From Solen grandis (lineage: Eukaryota; Mollusca; Bivalvia; Adapedonta; Solenidae), in contig CM037783.1 of the NCBI GenBank assembly GCA_021229015.1, forward strand, positions 5,651,324 to 5,715,323: a stretch of DNA of 64,000 nucleotides, read 5' to 3'. Positions 10,381 to 21,700 of this stretch are shown in pieces. How positions within the stretch are numbered: the stretch's first letter is position 1; every line of letters begins with the position of its first letter. Position numbers and translations under genes: made by a program. The notes beneath the pieces were generated by a model, which was given only the letters and a program-made list of their open reading frames with translations, was not told the DNA's origin and did not search any database.

Positions 10381-13300
10381 CTGTGCTAATATCACTACTG
10401 ATGCTGTCTGTTCTCTTCCTCATTCCAGGGACTGTATACTTCTTCCCAGCAGTTCTTGAGCCACCACCCGAAGCACTGCGAGGCATTGGTGGCTTTCTAG
10501 TATTTTTCCCTGTCATATTCAATTGATCTGAACTCCTGCTTCTCTCAAATATCATCGTGCCAAGATTTTTGGGGTCAGCATAATATCCATCTTCGTCCCA
10601 CTTGTCCTCTTGGTCTAACTTATCGACTGAGCGAGACTTGTTTTTATTCGGACGGGTTTTGTTGAATCGCATCATAAGTTCTTGCCTATCCATAATGGAG
10701 TTCTTTTCTTCAGGTCTCTGACTAGAATCACTTCCAATGGTATCAGTTCTGTCTGCTTCCTGACCTATTGTACTTGGTCGTGAGGGCACAATGTAAAGGT
10801 CATGTGAATCTTTCTGATCTTTACTTACATTCTGTTGACCTTCTTTTGGCTTACCACTACTCTCACTTCTATCCTTTTCAGAGTTTCGATTTCCAACTTG
10901 ACTTTTTGGACTTTTCATTTCCCCACCTTTATTCCCCCTCTGATTCATCCTTTGACCTCTGCCCCTTGAATAGGATTGACCTTGACCTCTTCCCTGACCT
11001 TTCTGATATTTAGAATGATCGCTTGACCTTCTACTAGAGTCTTGAGCAGGAGGGTCCACACCTTTAGCTGTTGAGGAAGGTGGTGGTGTGCCCTCTTTCT
11101 TTGAGCTGTCATTCACCACAGTAACTTGCATGTTTTTCAGGTCAATTTTCCGTGGTGAAGGGGTCACAGGGGTTGACGCAAGAGGGGAAGGACCAGGACT
11201 TGGGCTGTGGATTGTCTTTGGACTAGGACTGGAGAGGTCATCGTCCCAATCACCTGAACCCTCTCCGCTATCCTGAGCCTGCTGCATGCGACCCTTTGGC
11301 ACGTATCTCTGAATCTCCGGCCGCTTGGATCGCCGGCGGCCATCTTCACTTCGCCGAGGTTTTCCTGTTGTTCCTGAGGACACGTTGAGATCTTGAAGAC
11401 CAGAGTTCACACTTAGCAGCTGAAAATAACCCACCAAAATTAGTTACTGAAATCATGCTAAACAAATTAATATTCATCTTCACTCTTTGAATGGTTTCTA
11501 GTGTTTACAAATGTTTTCATATTGACTTACAGGCTTATAAGCCTATATCAAATAGCTACAACAGGATAATAGGCAGTCAATGGTTGACCTTTTTCACACA
11601 AAAGAAAACATGGTTTTATTTCCACTTCTAAAAACTGGAAAGGTCATTATATACCACCAGTTAAGTTACAAGAAAATCAACAGCTTCTTTTTTCAATCTG
11701 TTCTTTACCAAAATTAATGTAAATTTAATTTAATTTTAGTGACAGCATATCTTAAATTAAACAATTAACTGGTGTTGCAGGCAACACAAGAGTCCCCTGC
11801 CGGTGAGGTACATAATTTTTCCATAACCAAAGCAACCAGAATTTTGGTCAGAAGAAAAAGAAAAAAAAAACAGCTTTCAGTTTTATAAAAATATTTTCAG
11901 TACTTTTTGAGTTATCACAATATATTGCTTTATTTTTCATATTTTAAGTCTATTTGTTGTCACAGCAACCAGATTTTTTAACCTACGAAGAAATAAAAAA
12001 AAGATGTGCATAATTTCCATAAAGCCATCTATCCATATTTCAAATTTCATAAAAATATCTTCAGTCCTTTTTGAGTTATCAAAATATATTGCTTTATTTG
12101 TCATATTTTAAGTCTATTTGTTGTCATAGCAACCAGATTTTTCAACCTAGGAAGAAAAAAAAAGGCGCGCATAATCTCCATACAGCCATCTATCCATATT
12201 TCAAGTTTCATAGAAATATCTTCAGTACTTTTTGAGTTATCATGGGATCCAGTTTTTGCGGACAGACTGACTGACGGACAAACGGACGGATGGATGGACT
12301 GACGGAGGGCAAACCTATAGTCCCCTCCAGTTACACTGGTAGGGGAATAAAAACATAAATTAGATAATCGAAATCTGTTGCAAGAGAAAAGTAAAATAAA
12401 TGTTTTTAAGAGACTGTTAACTGGATTTTCTCCATACCCACCAACATTTCAAGAGTAATGCAGTTACCTCTTTTTCCACACTGTTTTCTTTAGACGACGG
12501 CCCGGAACTCACGAGATCTTCCTCCCAGTTCTCCTCACTGATATGTAACATCGTCTGGCCTTTCTTCCCCCCACTTTGCTCCTTGCCACTGGCTAAACAC
12601 ACAGAGATCACAACACAGTCATTATAATTTTATCTCACGCTGACTGGGATTGAAACAGTACAGGAGTCAGAACTTTCATGTACAGTGCTTGGTACGTGTT
12701 TTAAGTACATTACAGTTGTGAGTATTAATTACAGTTCCAAGGAACAGATAAGCATAACTGGCCATCTGACTTTTACTCTTACTTTCAATACTAATTGAGT
12801 ATCCATCTATTTAGTAAAGTAACTGAGTAATTTAGTAATGCTACCCTGTCATTTTTAGGTCATTAAAATGAAAAGCATAAAATAGTGTGTCTTAAATACA
12901 ATGGCATGCTGAACAGCTATATCTAGAATATTAGTTTTAATTAAGAATGACAGAACATTTTGATATGAGTGGGCCAAATCCAATTCAAGAAGCAGCAGTA
13001 TTAGGTAGTACCCAAAACTTACAGAATTGAGTCTCCCAAATTTTAAATGAGTTTTGTAATTCATCATTTAAAAATAATTGGGTATTTGTTCATTTTAAAT
13101 AGAGTAATTATCGTCCATTGAAAGCCAGAAGGGGCTATCAGCCTTCTTTTTACATATGCTGATAGCCCCTTCTGGCTTTCAATGGACGTTATGCAAATAT
13201 TCAACCTTTATGCATTTCTGAACACTGTACAGCGGATTATTTCTACAGGTGTAATATTCTGGGTTTTTGCCATAAGAATGGGTTAGCTTTTTTCTACGGA

Positions 13301-16300
13301 TTATTTTTTTTGCAATTTCTGACCCAGGAAGAATTTATTTCTGTGCTTGCTATTTAAAGCAAAATATTTAAATCTCTAATTCTAGGTATTACATCAAGGG
13401 AAGATCACTCTATATTACATCTTACATACTCTACCGTCAACCATACCGTATGCAATTTAACAGCTGTTTTGGTATAAGTTAGTAACAGACATGAGTCCAT
13501 CCATTACTTGTATTTATGCTTGCTAGAATAAACACATTTCCAATAAACTCTTAACCCTTTCCCTCATATAGACTCATTTTGACGCACTCAATAGGTACCA
13601 CATAAAGCCTGATCTGCAGAAAACCACAGTTAAACCTTACCAAATTTAATTACAAAATCCTCATTTCCAGACCACTGAGAAGCAGCGAACAGCATAAAAC
13701 CTGATCAGCCTGCGAGTTACTCGCAGGCTGATCTGGTTTTATACTGTTCGCATAGGTCTTTTCATGGTATCCTCAATGAGGGAAAGGGTTAAAGATTGAC
13801 TATCAAGTGTTGCTCATAATAACTGCTTATAATTCCAATCCATACATATCAAGTTTCAAATATTTTACTTCAACACAATCAGTATGGGTCAACCCAGGTA
13901 AATGATACTAAATCAGGCCTTTTTTTCAGATGTTGGGGAAGGGGCCTTAATATCATATTTTGGGAAAAATATGACCATTTTTTTTTCATTGAGGAAAGAA
14001 AAATCCTGGAGTAAGATGCAATTTGGGGAAAACTGCATGACTTTAAAGAATTTTTCAATGGTGAAGGCACCTTTGAGAGGGTCCTGATAAAGAAGGAAAA
14101 ACAAGCCCTGTTAAAATTATTTAAAAAAAAAAATGTAATTCATGAACATTAATATCCTAAAAACCACATTATAATTTCATCTTTGAAATATCTTGATTCT
14201 TCATGTTTATATCTTGGACTTGTAGAAGTTTTACCTCCATCCTCAGAAGTGTCTGATTCCTGTTTGTGCCTCAGAAGACTGGGAGGACGATATATGCCTA
14301 CCGAAGGTCGTTTCTTCTTCTTATCATCATCTTTCTTCTTCTTTTCTTCCTCTTCTGCTATTCGGCCCTCTGTTTATTTTTATTTGTAAAAAAAAAAATA
14401 TATATACACAATATTACTTACATAGAGACAAAAGGTAATTTTAAGATTTTGAAATTAAAAGACTACTTTAAATATAGACCTAAAAGAAACATATATTCAT
14501 TTGGTTATAATAGACCAATAACAGTATTTCAATCTTTGAAGGACATATAATCTTTACAGGAGACAAAGTCCTGTTTTACTGATGTATCATGTTGTACATA
14601 AGTGGCATTTCACAACTGGAAACTTCAGTCTGAAATCAGGTAGAGTAAGGCCTAGTTTCTCTATGATGAAGGGGAATGGGTTTTATTCACATACCAGGGC
14701 TATTTTACGTTATGTTTTAAATATATCCAAGAAAAACACACTGCTTTCTGAATCTGAATAAGGTATGTTGTAGTTCGTAATACTGGGTTTTACACAACAG
14801 AAATTTTTAAATGGGAGTAAAATTCTGCATTTTATTTAAACCAATTGACTTCACAACCCTGTTGCTACAAAATCAGGCTCAAAGGAATGGAAGAATATGT
14901 GTCATCTTTTATTGTACAGTACCCTATTATGACACATCACTATTCTGACGCCTTTTTTGTTTTGACCTCGTTTTTTATTACATGGATTCCGTTTGACATC
15001 ATTATTGTACAAGTTTTGTTTGTCAACATCCCTTTTAGCATTAGAAAGCCAAAATGTTGTGAGTTATTGATGCAGGACTATAATTTGATGTACTTTATAC
15101 AACACACCTGCAAAACCTCCTTTTCAATAAGTACTTTTCTCATCTGGCATATTTTCAGTGATCAATGAAATAATAAAAAAAAAGTTGTGCAACCAACTTT
15201 CCCTCGTACATGATTTCTGACATGAAAATTTAATTTTTATTTACATACTTCAATGATTAAATATAAAACCAATTATAATTCAGATGTGTTGTTTTATTTT
15301 ACTCTCAAGTCAGCCTCACTGAATTATATAGATATGCACAATTTTTTCATTGAAAAACCAATGTCAGCCACATGAAAACAATGTAACAGAAATTCAGATT
15401 GGATCGGCCCTTCGATCCAGGGCCGATAAAAGCTACAGATGACCGGAAAAAATAAACTCAGTACGCCCATCGGGCCGATAAAAATTCATTTCATCAGACA
15501 ATGTGACCGACAAATGTCTGTACCGGACGGTGAAATTTCGACAATTAAGCCTTTACTCCATAGAGACTCATTCTGACGCATTTACCTTTTTACTAAATAC
15601 CCTTATTCATGGATCAATTGACGCAGTCGGTTTTTAACAGCATAAAAGTTCCTTATCGGCCAAAAAGACTAAATAGCATTGTTGCTGTTGAAACTTGAAT
15701 CATACTACAATCTATATAAAAATTGTGTTTGTTCTGAAAATAATTACATTAGAAACGATTTTTGATACATGGGGTCGCCGGTTTGTATGCGTGAATAGGA
15801 CTCGTACGTTGTGAGATTTCGACCACCGGAAAGATCTATATTTTCCACAGTTTTTACGTATAAGTACCTTTCTTTTTCATAATTACAGGATTCTTTAAAA
15901 TTAAATACATATATCAATCAATAAAATCAGGAATATGACTAATTGAATTGAATGAAGCATGTCAGGTTTCATTTTCTTTTCTTCATGCTATTCAAGTCTT
16001 TCCAATAGAAAATTACCTATGCAAATTTATTCTTCTCGTGCTATTTCTTTTTAAACAATAGCGTCTGTCTATAAAAAGAACCAATAGCATTGTCAGATAC
16101 CATAAATCACGTGCCACAAGATGTTGTCATTTGATTAATCTAAACAAGTGTCGTTAAAACCGGAAATCGGCGAGTCTTCTAAGAAATAAACAGGCCGTTA
16201 TAAAATGTCGGCAAGAAACTGTTAATGATGATTGAAAAACAAAGAGTAGATAAGGAATCAAAGGATGTCGATCTATGATTGGGGGAATAAAATATATATA

Positions 16301-17713
16301 CTTGTAATTGATTTGTCAGCACTTTAAAATAAGACCATATTTATAAGAACACGACTGTCGCAGAATGGAAAATCATTCTGACGAGTCTGATTTGTAGACT
16401 TTGATTAGATAGAAAGTCATATAAATTACAATTCTACGTTTATTTAATTTGTTAAACATCAAAATATCCTTATATGACCAATCTTTCTCTCACTCATCAT
16501 CTTCAAAATCCCAGAAGTATGAATGATCTCACATTTCCATTTAAAGTTAAATAATTTATTACCTGCTATTTTCTTGAGTCAATAAAATTGAAAGGATATT
16601 TCTTTGCTTTTATTTGTAAGATTTGTTATGCTTAAGGGTTGGGTGGGTTCTCTTTTGTGACATACTGATTTCATGCTGAAGAAATGCATCCCTCCAGATA
16701 CTACCTTGAATAACAATTATTTATTTCATTCCTATGAGTGAACAAGGTATCAAAGATAGTCATAACAAGATATTTACCTAGGAAATTATTTAACTGACTG
16801 AAGTTTTGAAACAATATTGAATGATATATTTCAAAGCAAAAAGAATATAAATAAATAAACTTGAAAGTGTCATTAATGTCTCATGAATCATTTTGCTATA
16901 ACAAAATTGTCCGAAGTTTTTCTTGTAATTTAGGACAAATGACTTTAAAAAAAAATGACCATTTAGGACAACTGTCCAAAGGAAAGTGGGTCCAATCTGA
17001 ATCACTGTGTAAGACCACATGAATAAATGATCTGGTTAACCATACAATGGAAAATTATAAATTTTTGTTTATGTTAAATTAAAAAAAGACCACATTTTTT
17101 CCTAAGTTGGGTCAGAAATGTGTACTCGAGGATATCACTTCTACAGTGACTTATACTGTAGCTGTATGACTCAGTAATTTTATGACTATTTTTCATGACC
17201 TTCATTGATTTGAGATCTTCAAAGACAAATGTTTCAATATACTGTAGGGCAATCACTAGTGAAGATATTAAAAATCAATTTGAATTTTCACATTTTTACG
17301 ACAGTTTCTACTTTCTTAAGTTTATATTCGTAACTTTTAAGTGGGGCCCTGTCCCCCATTTGGACTTAAAATGGATAGCGATTCCAGCGACAAACATTAG
17401 AATTATATCCAACTCAAACATATAGATCTACCATGACTGTTTCTATTTATATTTTAGCCACCAAATTGCTTTAACTTACAGTAGATTATCGAGTAAAAGA
17501 ACAAATGCTCGAAATAACCGTTAAAACTTTCGAAATTATTTTTTTTAGTTCGAAAAGAAAATATGATAAATATATGGAAAGTAGCCGGTATGATTGACAT
17601 ATACCTTCTAATAGAGATATTTGTTGCTCTTCTAATTCCTTTTCAACTTGTGCATAAACTATATCTTCTAGTTCTTTGTAAGTTATTCTCACAACATCCG
17701 ATTCAGCGGCCAT
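10381..17713 (-). CDS. SMG6/EST1A-like protein, N-terminal half (two EJC-binding-type motifs); R3HCC1L-like is the alternative
   Basis: Four exons splice in frame: 17713-17605 (start ATG), 14369-14235, 12592-12468 and 11419-10381, giving 469 codons that end at a donor with no stop. The product opens with MAAESDVVRITYKELEDIV, then an E/K/D-rich coiled stretch. Two motifs of the form RPxxxxYxP follow: KRPSVGIYRPP (about residues 56-66) and KRPEIQRYVPKGR (about 155-167). The rest is disordered, rich in S, P, R and G, with acidic-tryptophan patches (ENWEEDL, GDWDDDL, KWDEDGYY) and an RGRGQ segment. In SMG6, a nonsense-mediated-decay endonuclease, an N-terminal RIS-ELR segment and two such motifs bind the exon junction complex; that is the basis of the call. 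R3HCC1L carries one similar YVPK motif and cannot be excluded. TPR and PIN domains would lie further left and are not in the window. Confidence 0.5.
11420..12467 (-). other. Intron of the SMG6-like gene carrying a mobile element
   Basis: About 1 kb between exons 3 and 4. Much of it (about 11776-12347) is a hairpin-ended element described separately. Confidence 0.7.
11776..12347 (+). mobile_element. Hairpin-ended element (TCCCCT family)
   Basis: The left end has the small hairpin GTGTTGCAGGCAACAC overlapping ACACAAGAGTCCCCTGCC. The interior has about two and a half degenerate units of roughly 180 bp (CATATTTTAAGTCTATTTGTT, CCATAAAGCCATCTATCCAT, AGTACTTTTTGAGTTATCA). GACTGACGGACAAACGGACG repeats follow, then the right hairpin TCCCCTcCAGTtacACTGgtAGGGGA and an A-rich flank. 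It matches the architecture of 5588-6868 and 8897-9950 but not their sequence. Confidence 0.7.
13112..13188. repeat. Perfect 31-bp inverted repeat with 15-bp loop
   Basis: Arms 13112-13142 and 13158-13188 are exact reverse complements over 31 bases, starting CGTCCATTGAAAGCC and ending GGCTTTCAATGGACG. The flanks TTAT/TTAT are compatible with a short target duplication. It could be a foldback MITE or a hairpin-forming intronic RNA. Confidence 0.9.
13555..13788 (+). mobile_element. piggyBac-like 234-bp MITE, copy 1
   Basis: Terminal inverted repeats are CCCTTTCCCTCAT and ATGAGGGAAAGGG, flanked by TTAA at 13551-13554 and 13789-13792. A central palindrome, GATCAGCCTGCGAGT/ACTCGCAGGCTGATC, lies at about 13702-13733. 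TTAA target duplication with CCC...GGG termini is the piggyBac hallmark. No transposase is encoded. Confidence 0.92.
14370..17604 (-). other. First intron of the SMG6-like gene
   Basis: About 3.2 kb of AT-rich DNA. Near 15545-15590 the sequence TTAAGCCTTTACTCCATAGA followed by GACTCATTCTGACGCA looks like one end of a decayed relative of the 234-bp MITE. Two ATCGGCCC/GGGCCGATAAAA motifs lie at about 15402-15482. No exon or RNA gene recognised. Confidence 0.5.
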
Positions 17714-18735
17714 TTTTGGCAATCTTTACATTTTTGCCTCCTTGTTTGAAGAAGTCAATTAAAATTGTCTCCCTTTCTTGTTTTTCAAAAGTGAAAATAA
17801 AGATATTGTGATTCTGGTGTTTTTTTGCGGGGAAATTCAAATACAAGGAACGCACTCATCGAGTAATATAGTCTTTAACAATTGATCAATGGCGAATGGT
17901 ATTAATAGCCTTAGTGATATGCCACTAAATTGCTTTAAAAAAAAAATAACGTATTGCATCGCCGCATTTTAAAATATTGGTTGCTAAACTAAATGTATCT
18001 ATCGTCTGCTGTCTATCCCGATTGCGTAGGGTATCTTTAAGAAACATTAATAATCCGTAAAAGTGTCTCAATCTCATCAGATTTTCTACACTTATTTATT
18101 TATTCAATAAAATATATATATGCGTAGATCTTATACCGAGATAGGTTCGTACAAAGATTTAGGCTTTGTGCATTATTCAAGTCTGACAAAGCTTGTGTTT
18201 ATGCCAATCTGTTGAATGTTCTGACAATAAAGAAATATCGTATTGTAATTTGTAAGTTCCTACATACCTTTTTGGATTTTTTTTTCCAAAAAAAAAGGTG
18301 GTGTATCGTATTGTATGTCAATGCATAATCTACTACACAAACTTAATAGATAAAAAATATTAAATATTCAATGGGTTTTGACAAGATTTACCTGTAGATA
18401 TAATATCAAGACATCAACAAGCAACAGCCTGTAGGGGCCTATCCTTGATTTTCAGACCAGGTGTATATCTCGCAAATTAATGGATTCTACAGATGGGTAG
18501 TTATCCACACAGTATCAATGGTCATTTTCTAATACTAATTTATTATAACATTTTGATGTGATTTCTGAGTATTTTTTTTTTTACAAATTACATTGTGAAA
18601 TCAGCAACAAAAAATGTAGAAGAAAACAAGCTCTATTTATAATTCAAACTGACATTACTAGAATTATAGTTCGTTGCGGCGATGAAGTATTATGTAAGAT
18701 CATTTGTTATTATCTCGTTTCACATAACATAGGTT
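17714..18735. promoter_or_regulatory. Divergent intergenic region between the SMG6-like gene and SPATA22
   Basis: About 1.0 kb separates the start codons of two genes transcribed away from each other. I see no clear TATA box or CpG island; the interval is AT-rich. A shared promoter region is inferred from geometry only. An upstream non-coding or short coding first exon of SPATA22 may also lie here, because the first recognised coding exon is preceded by a possible splice acceptor at 18731-18732. Confidence 0.45.
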
Positions 18736-21700
18736 ATGCAGCAACACTGCCAGTCCGTTCCTGCGCCAAAATTTAAACAAAACAAACAGCCAAAACAATC
18801 GGGGACAACATTGCAGTTTAGTCAACTTGGAGGAACAAACCCAAACGCTTTCGAGCATCACAGTAAAGCAGCTGGACCGTCACATGATACACAGAACAAT
18901 GTTCGTAGCCAGGTTCGGACAAGTGCTCCAATGGTGGGACCTAGCTATTCAAACACCGGATCAGCACGACAACCACGTGCAAACATGCACTCGGGACCAT
19001 CAGGGGCGGCTGCTTATCCAGGTATATGTAATGCTACAATAGTCATAATAAAACTTAGCTACTCATGAATAACAATTCAGACAATTAAACCTTATAAAAC
19101 ATTAACTCCTATTTTCATTATTTTTTACGATCACTTACACCTCGTTGTAGGAAACCGTGGTCATGTTATTTGCAGTTGTAGTAATCGTTTTGATATTAAG
19201 GTAACGCACCGCATACATACATGTCAATATTACTTACATCAAGTCAGTTTCACCGGGTGGTTCAAATACACTCAAGCGAATTTCTAAACGTCCATTTAGA
19301 TTTTCATAATTCCATCGAATTTGGATTATGCATTTAATTCAAACTTAATCATTTCTTTCAAAAAAGTATTTGGTATAATATGGTATAATATTCACATGTT
19401 ATTGATTGTTGGGACAACAATCAAATGCGTATGTACGTTTGAAATAAATAATTTAGTTTGAATTTAATGCATAACTAATTTTATAGTATTATGAAAAATC
19501 GGGTTTAAAAAAATTTGAATATATTTATTAAGTTTTTAGTTTCTAAAGTATTTGTTCTGTAAATATTTTTTACACCTTTTTATCAAATGTTAGACCTGAT
19601 GCCACCCGGCGGGTTTCGTGATGACCGACAGCGAGGCACGCCTATGACCGGGCGAGGTGCAGCATCTTATGTCAACAGTCAAAGAAACTCTGGTTTGGTC
19701 GTCTTATTATTATTTATTCTGCAATGAAAACCGACTTAATATATTTCATGCAAGTTTGCCATCATAACAGTTGCTTGGCATAGATGGTCAATTGTAGAAA
19801 CATGCACACATGCAACTACTATTAAAGCACGACAAACTCTTAGTAATGAAGTGTTTATCATTTGCGCATCTTATCTTTGGAAAAGAGTATAGCATAAAAA
19901 CTAGCAAAGATGTTGAAAATAATTTTATGTATACTTTTAAAAATAGAAAAAAAAAAAATATTATCATTAAGATGATTTACGTTCCACACCAAAGGCAGAC
20001 AAAAAAGCAAGACAGTATGCATTCAAGAGTTTTATTTTATTATGATAGTTGTTCAATGAAGGATTCATTTTATTGAAGTACCAGGAGTTAGGTCAAACCC
20101 TTACAACCGTTCACCCGCCAATCGTAACCAAGGAAACCGACCGGATACTGTATACAATAACAAAAATCGACAGACTTTCAGCAACAGAAATGCCTCCCGT
20201 AGCAATAGCAATAAAACGGGTGCAGGGAGAAACCTATCAGTGGATCGACCACATTTTAACACCAACCAGTGTGCTATCAATAACGGATATGGTACCTTGG
20301 CGCCACAAGGTTCAAGGTTAGTTTAATTCCAAGTTGCATCAGTTGCCAGTCCTTGTAACAGCAGAGCCTGTATTGAAATTCATATTGTGCTATTCAAAAA
20401 ATAAGACAATTACCAGTAATCATTTTTCATCACGGTTTTGACTGGCATCTGATTTGAACAATGACAGTCTAAAATTACATATACGAGCCATATTGTCGTG
20501 TAGGTCGACCGATTTTTTTAATGTTGAAGTCACATAAGATTGACATGTCTATGGAATTTACAAAGTCTTTTTATTTTTTTATTTTTTTTTTGCACACGCC
20601 CCCTTGTTCCCAGGATATGTTGACAACACATACCCTAAACATGTTTGCTAACTATGTGACTCAACAGACATATTTCAGTGAAATTTGGCCCCACACGACC
20701 AAATTACTTAGTTTTAGTGTCAGTTGACTGTCAGCCTTTATTTGGTCCATCCTTTGCTGCTACCTGAAACTAAATGTATCAATAAGGGCCCTAACTCTAA
20801 GGATGTGACCGTCGATACATTCGTGCAATAGGATTTTTTTCCCTCTCTCAGTTTTCTACATATACATATTTTGTATGTATTCAAGTGTAAATTATTTTTT
20901 TTCTTTAGCTTCTAAATATTCATAATGTTTGTTAATGATATCAAAAGAACGTAATTTCCAGCGCATCCATCCATGGATACAGTCAGAACGACTGGCTTGG
21001 TCCTAGGTCACCTGACAACTATATGTTCCATTTCGGGTCATCGAGACACGATGACGGGGCCCGGTATTATAGCAGTTACCCCAGCAACCACCAGCAAGGT
21101 CCATCTGGCATCTGGCCTGTCGGATATCAACCCGATGTTGGTAAGTGTATGCACAGACCTGACAATTCTTTTTCATTATTGCCCCCCCCCCCCTCTCTCT
21201 CTCTCTCTCTCTTTCTCTCATCTACATATACGAGGGGAGTTCGAAAAGTATGATGATATAAAAGGGACATGGAAAATATTTTTATCGTGTGCATCGCGTT
21301 CAAGCACAGCAACACTGGCGCTAGAACCACAGAATCACCACACACATTGGAATAATATTGAATAATACCAAAGACTTGTACGATTTAAAAATAATTTTCG
21401 TTCTCCCTCACTGTATATTGGAATATGGTAAGGAACGTAATCTGATATTACTTGGTTACGAAGGTCGTAACTTTGTATAACTGTATGCTACCATCATATA
21501 CTATGCACGGTTCGATCAGTCTGGTATTCATTTAACACATGGTATAACGAATCATCGTGAAATGGCAACGTTAACGAAGTAATAACGCGAAATGTCAACA
21601 GTTTGTTCGTTTTTATAAGTCTGCTCCATTATCAGCTTCCGTTTTTGTTCGGCCGATTTTGAATCGTTAGACTGTAGGAAATTGCTTGCGTATATTACTT

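Larger units (their letters stand above)
12593..14234 (-). other. Intron of the SMG6-like gene with hairpin and MITE
   Basis: About 1.6 kb holding a perfect 31-bp-arm hairpin (13112-13188) and a 234-bp piggyBac-like MITE (13555-13788). No further exon seen. Confidence 0.7.

Noticed and set aside
10768..11276. Plus-strand open frames over the SMG6-like large exon
   Set aside because: They mirror the minus-strand coding exon, which has frame-consistent splice sites and motif content.
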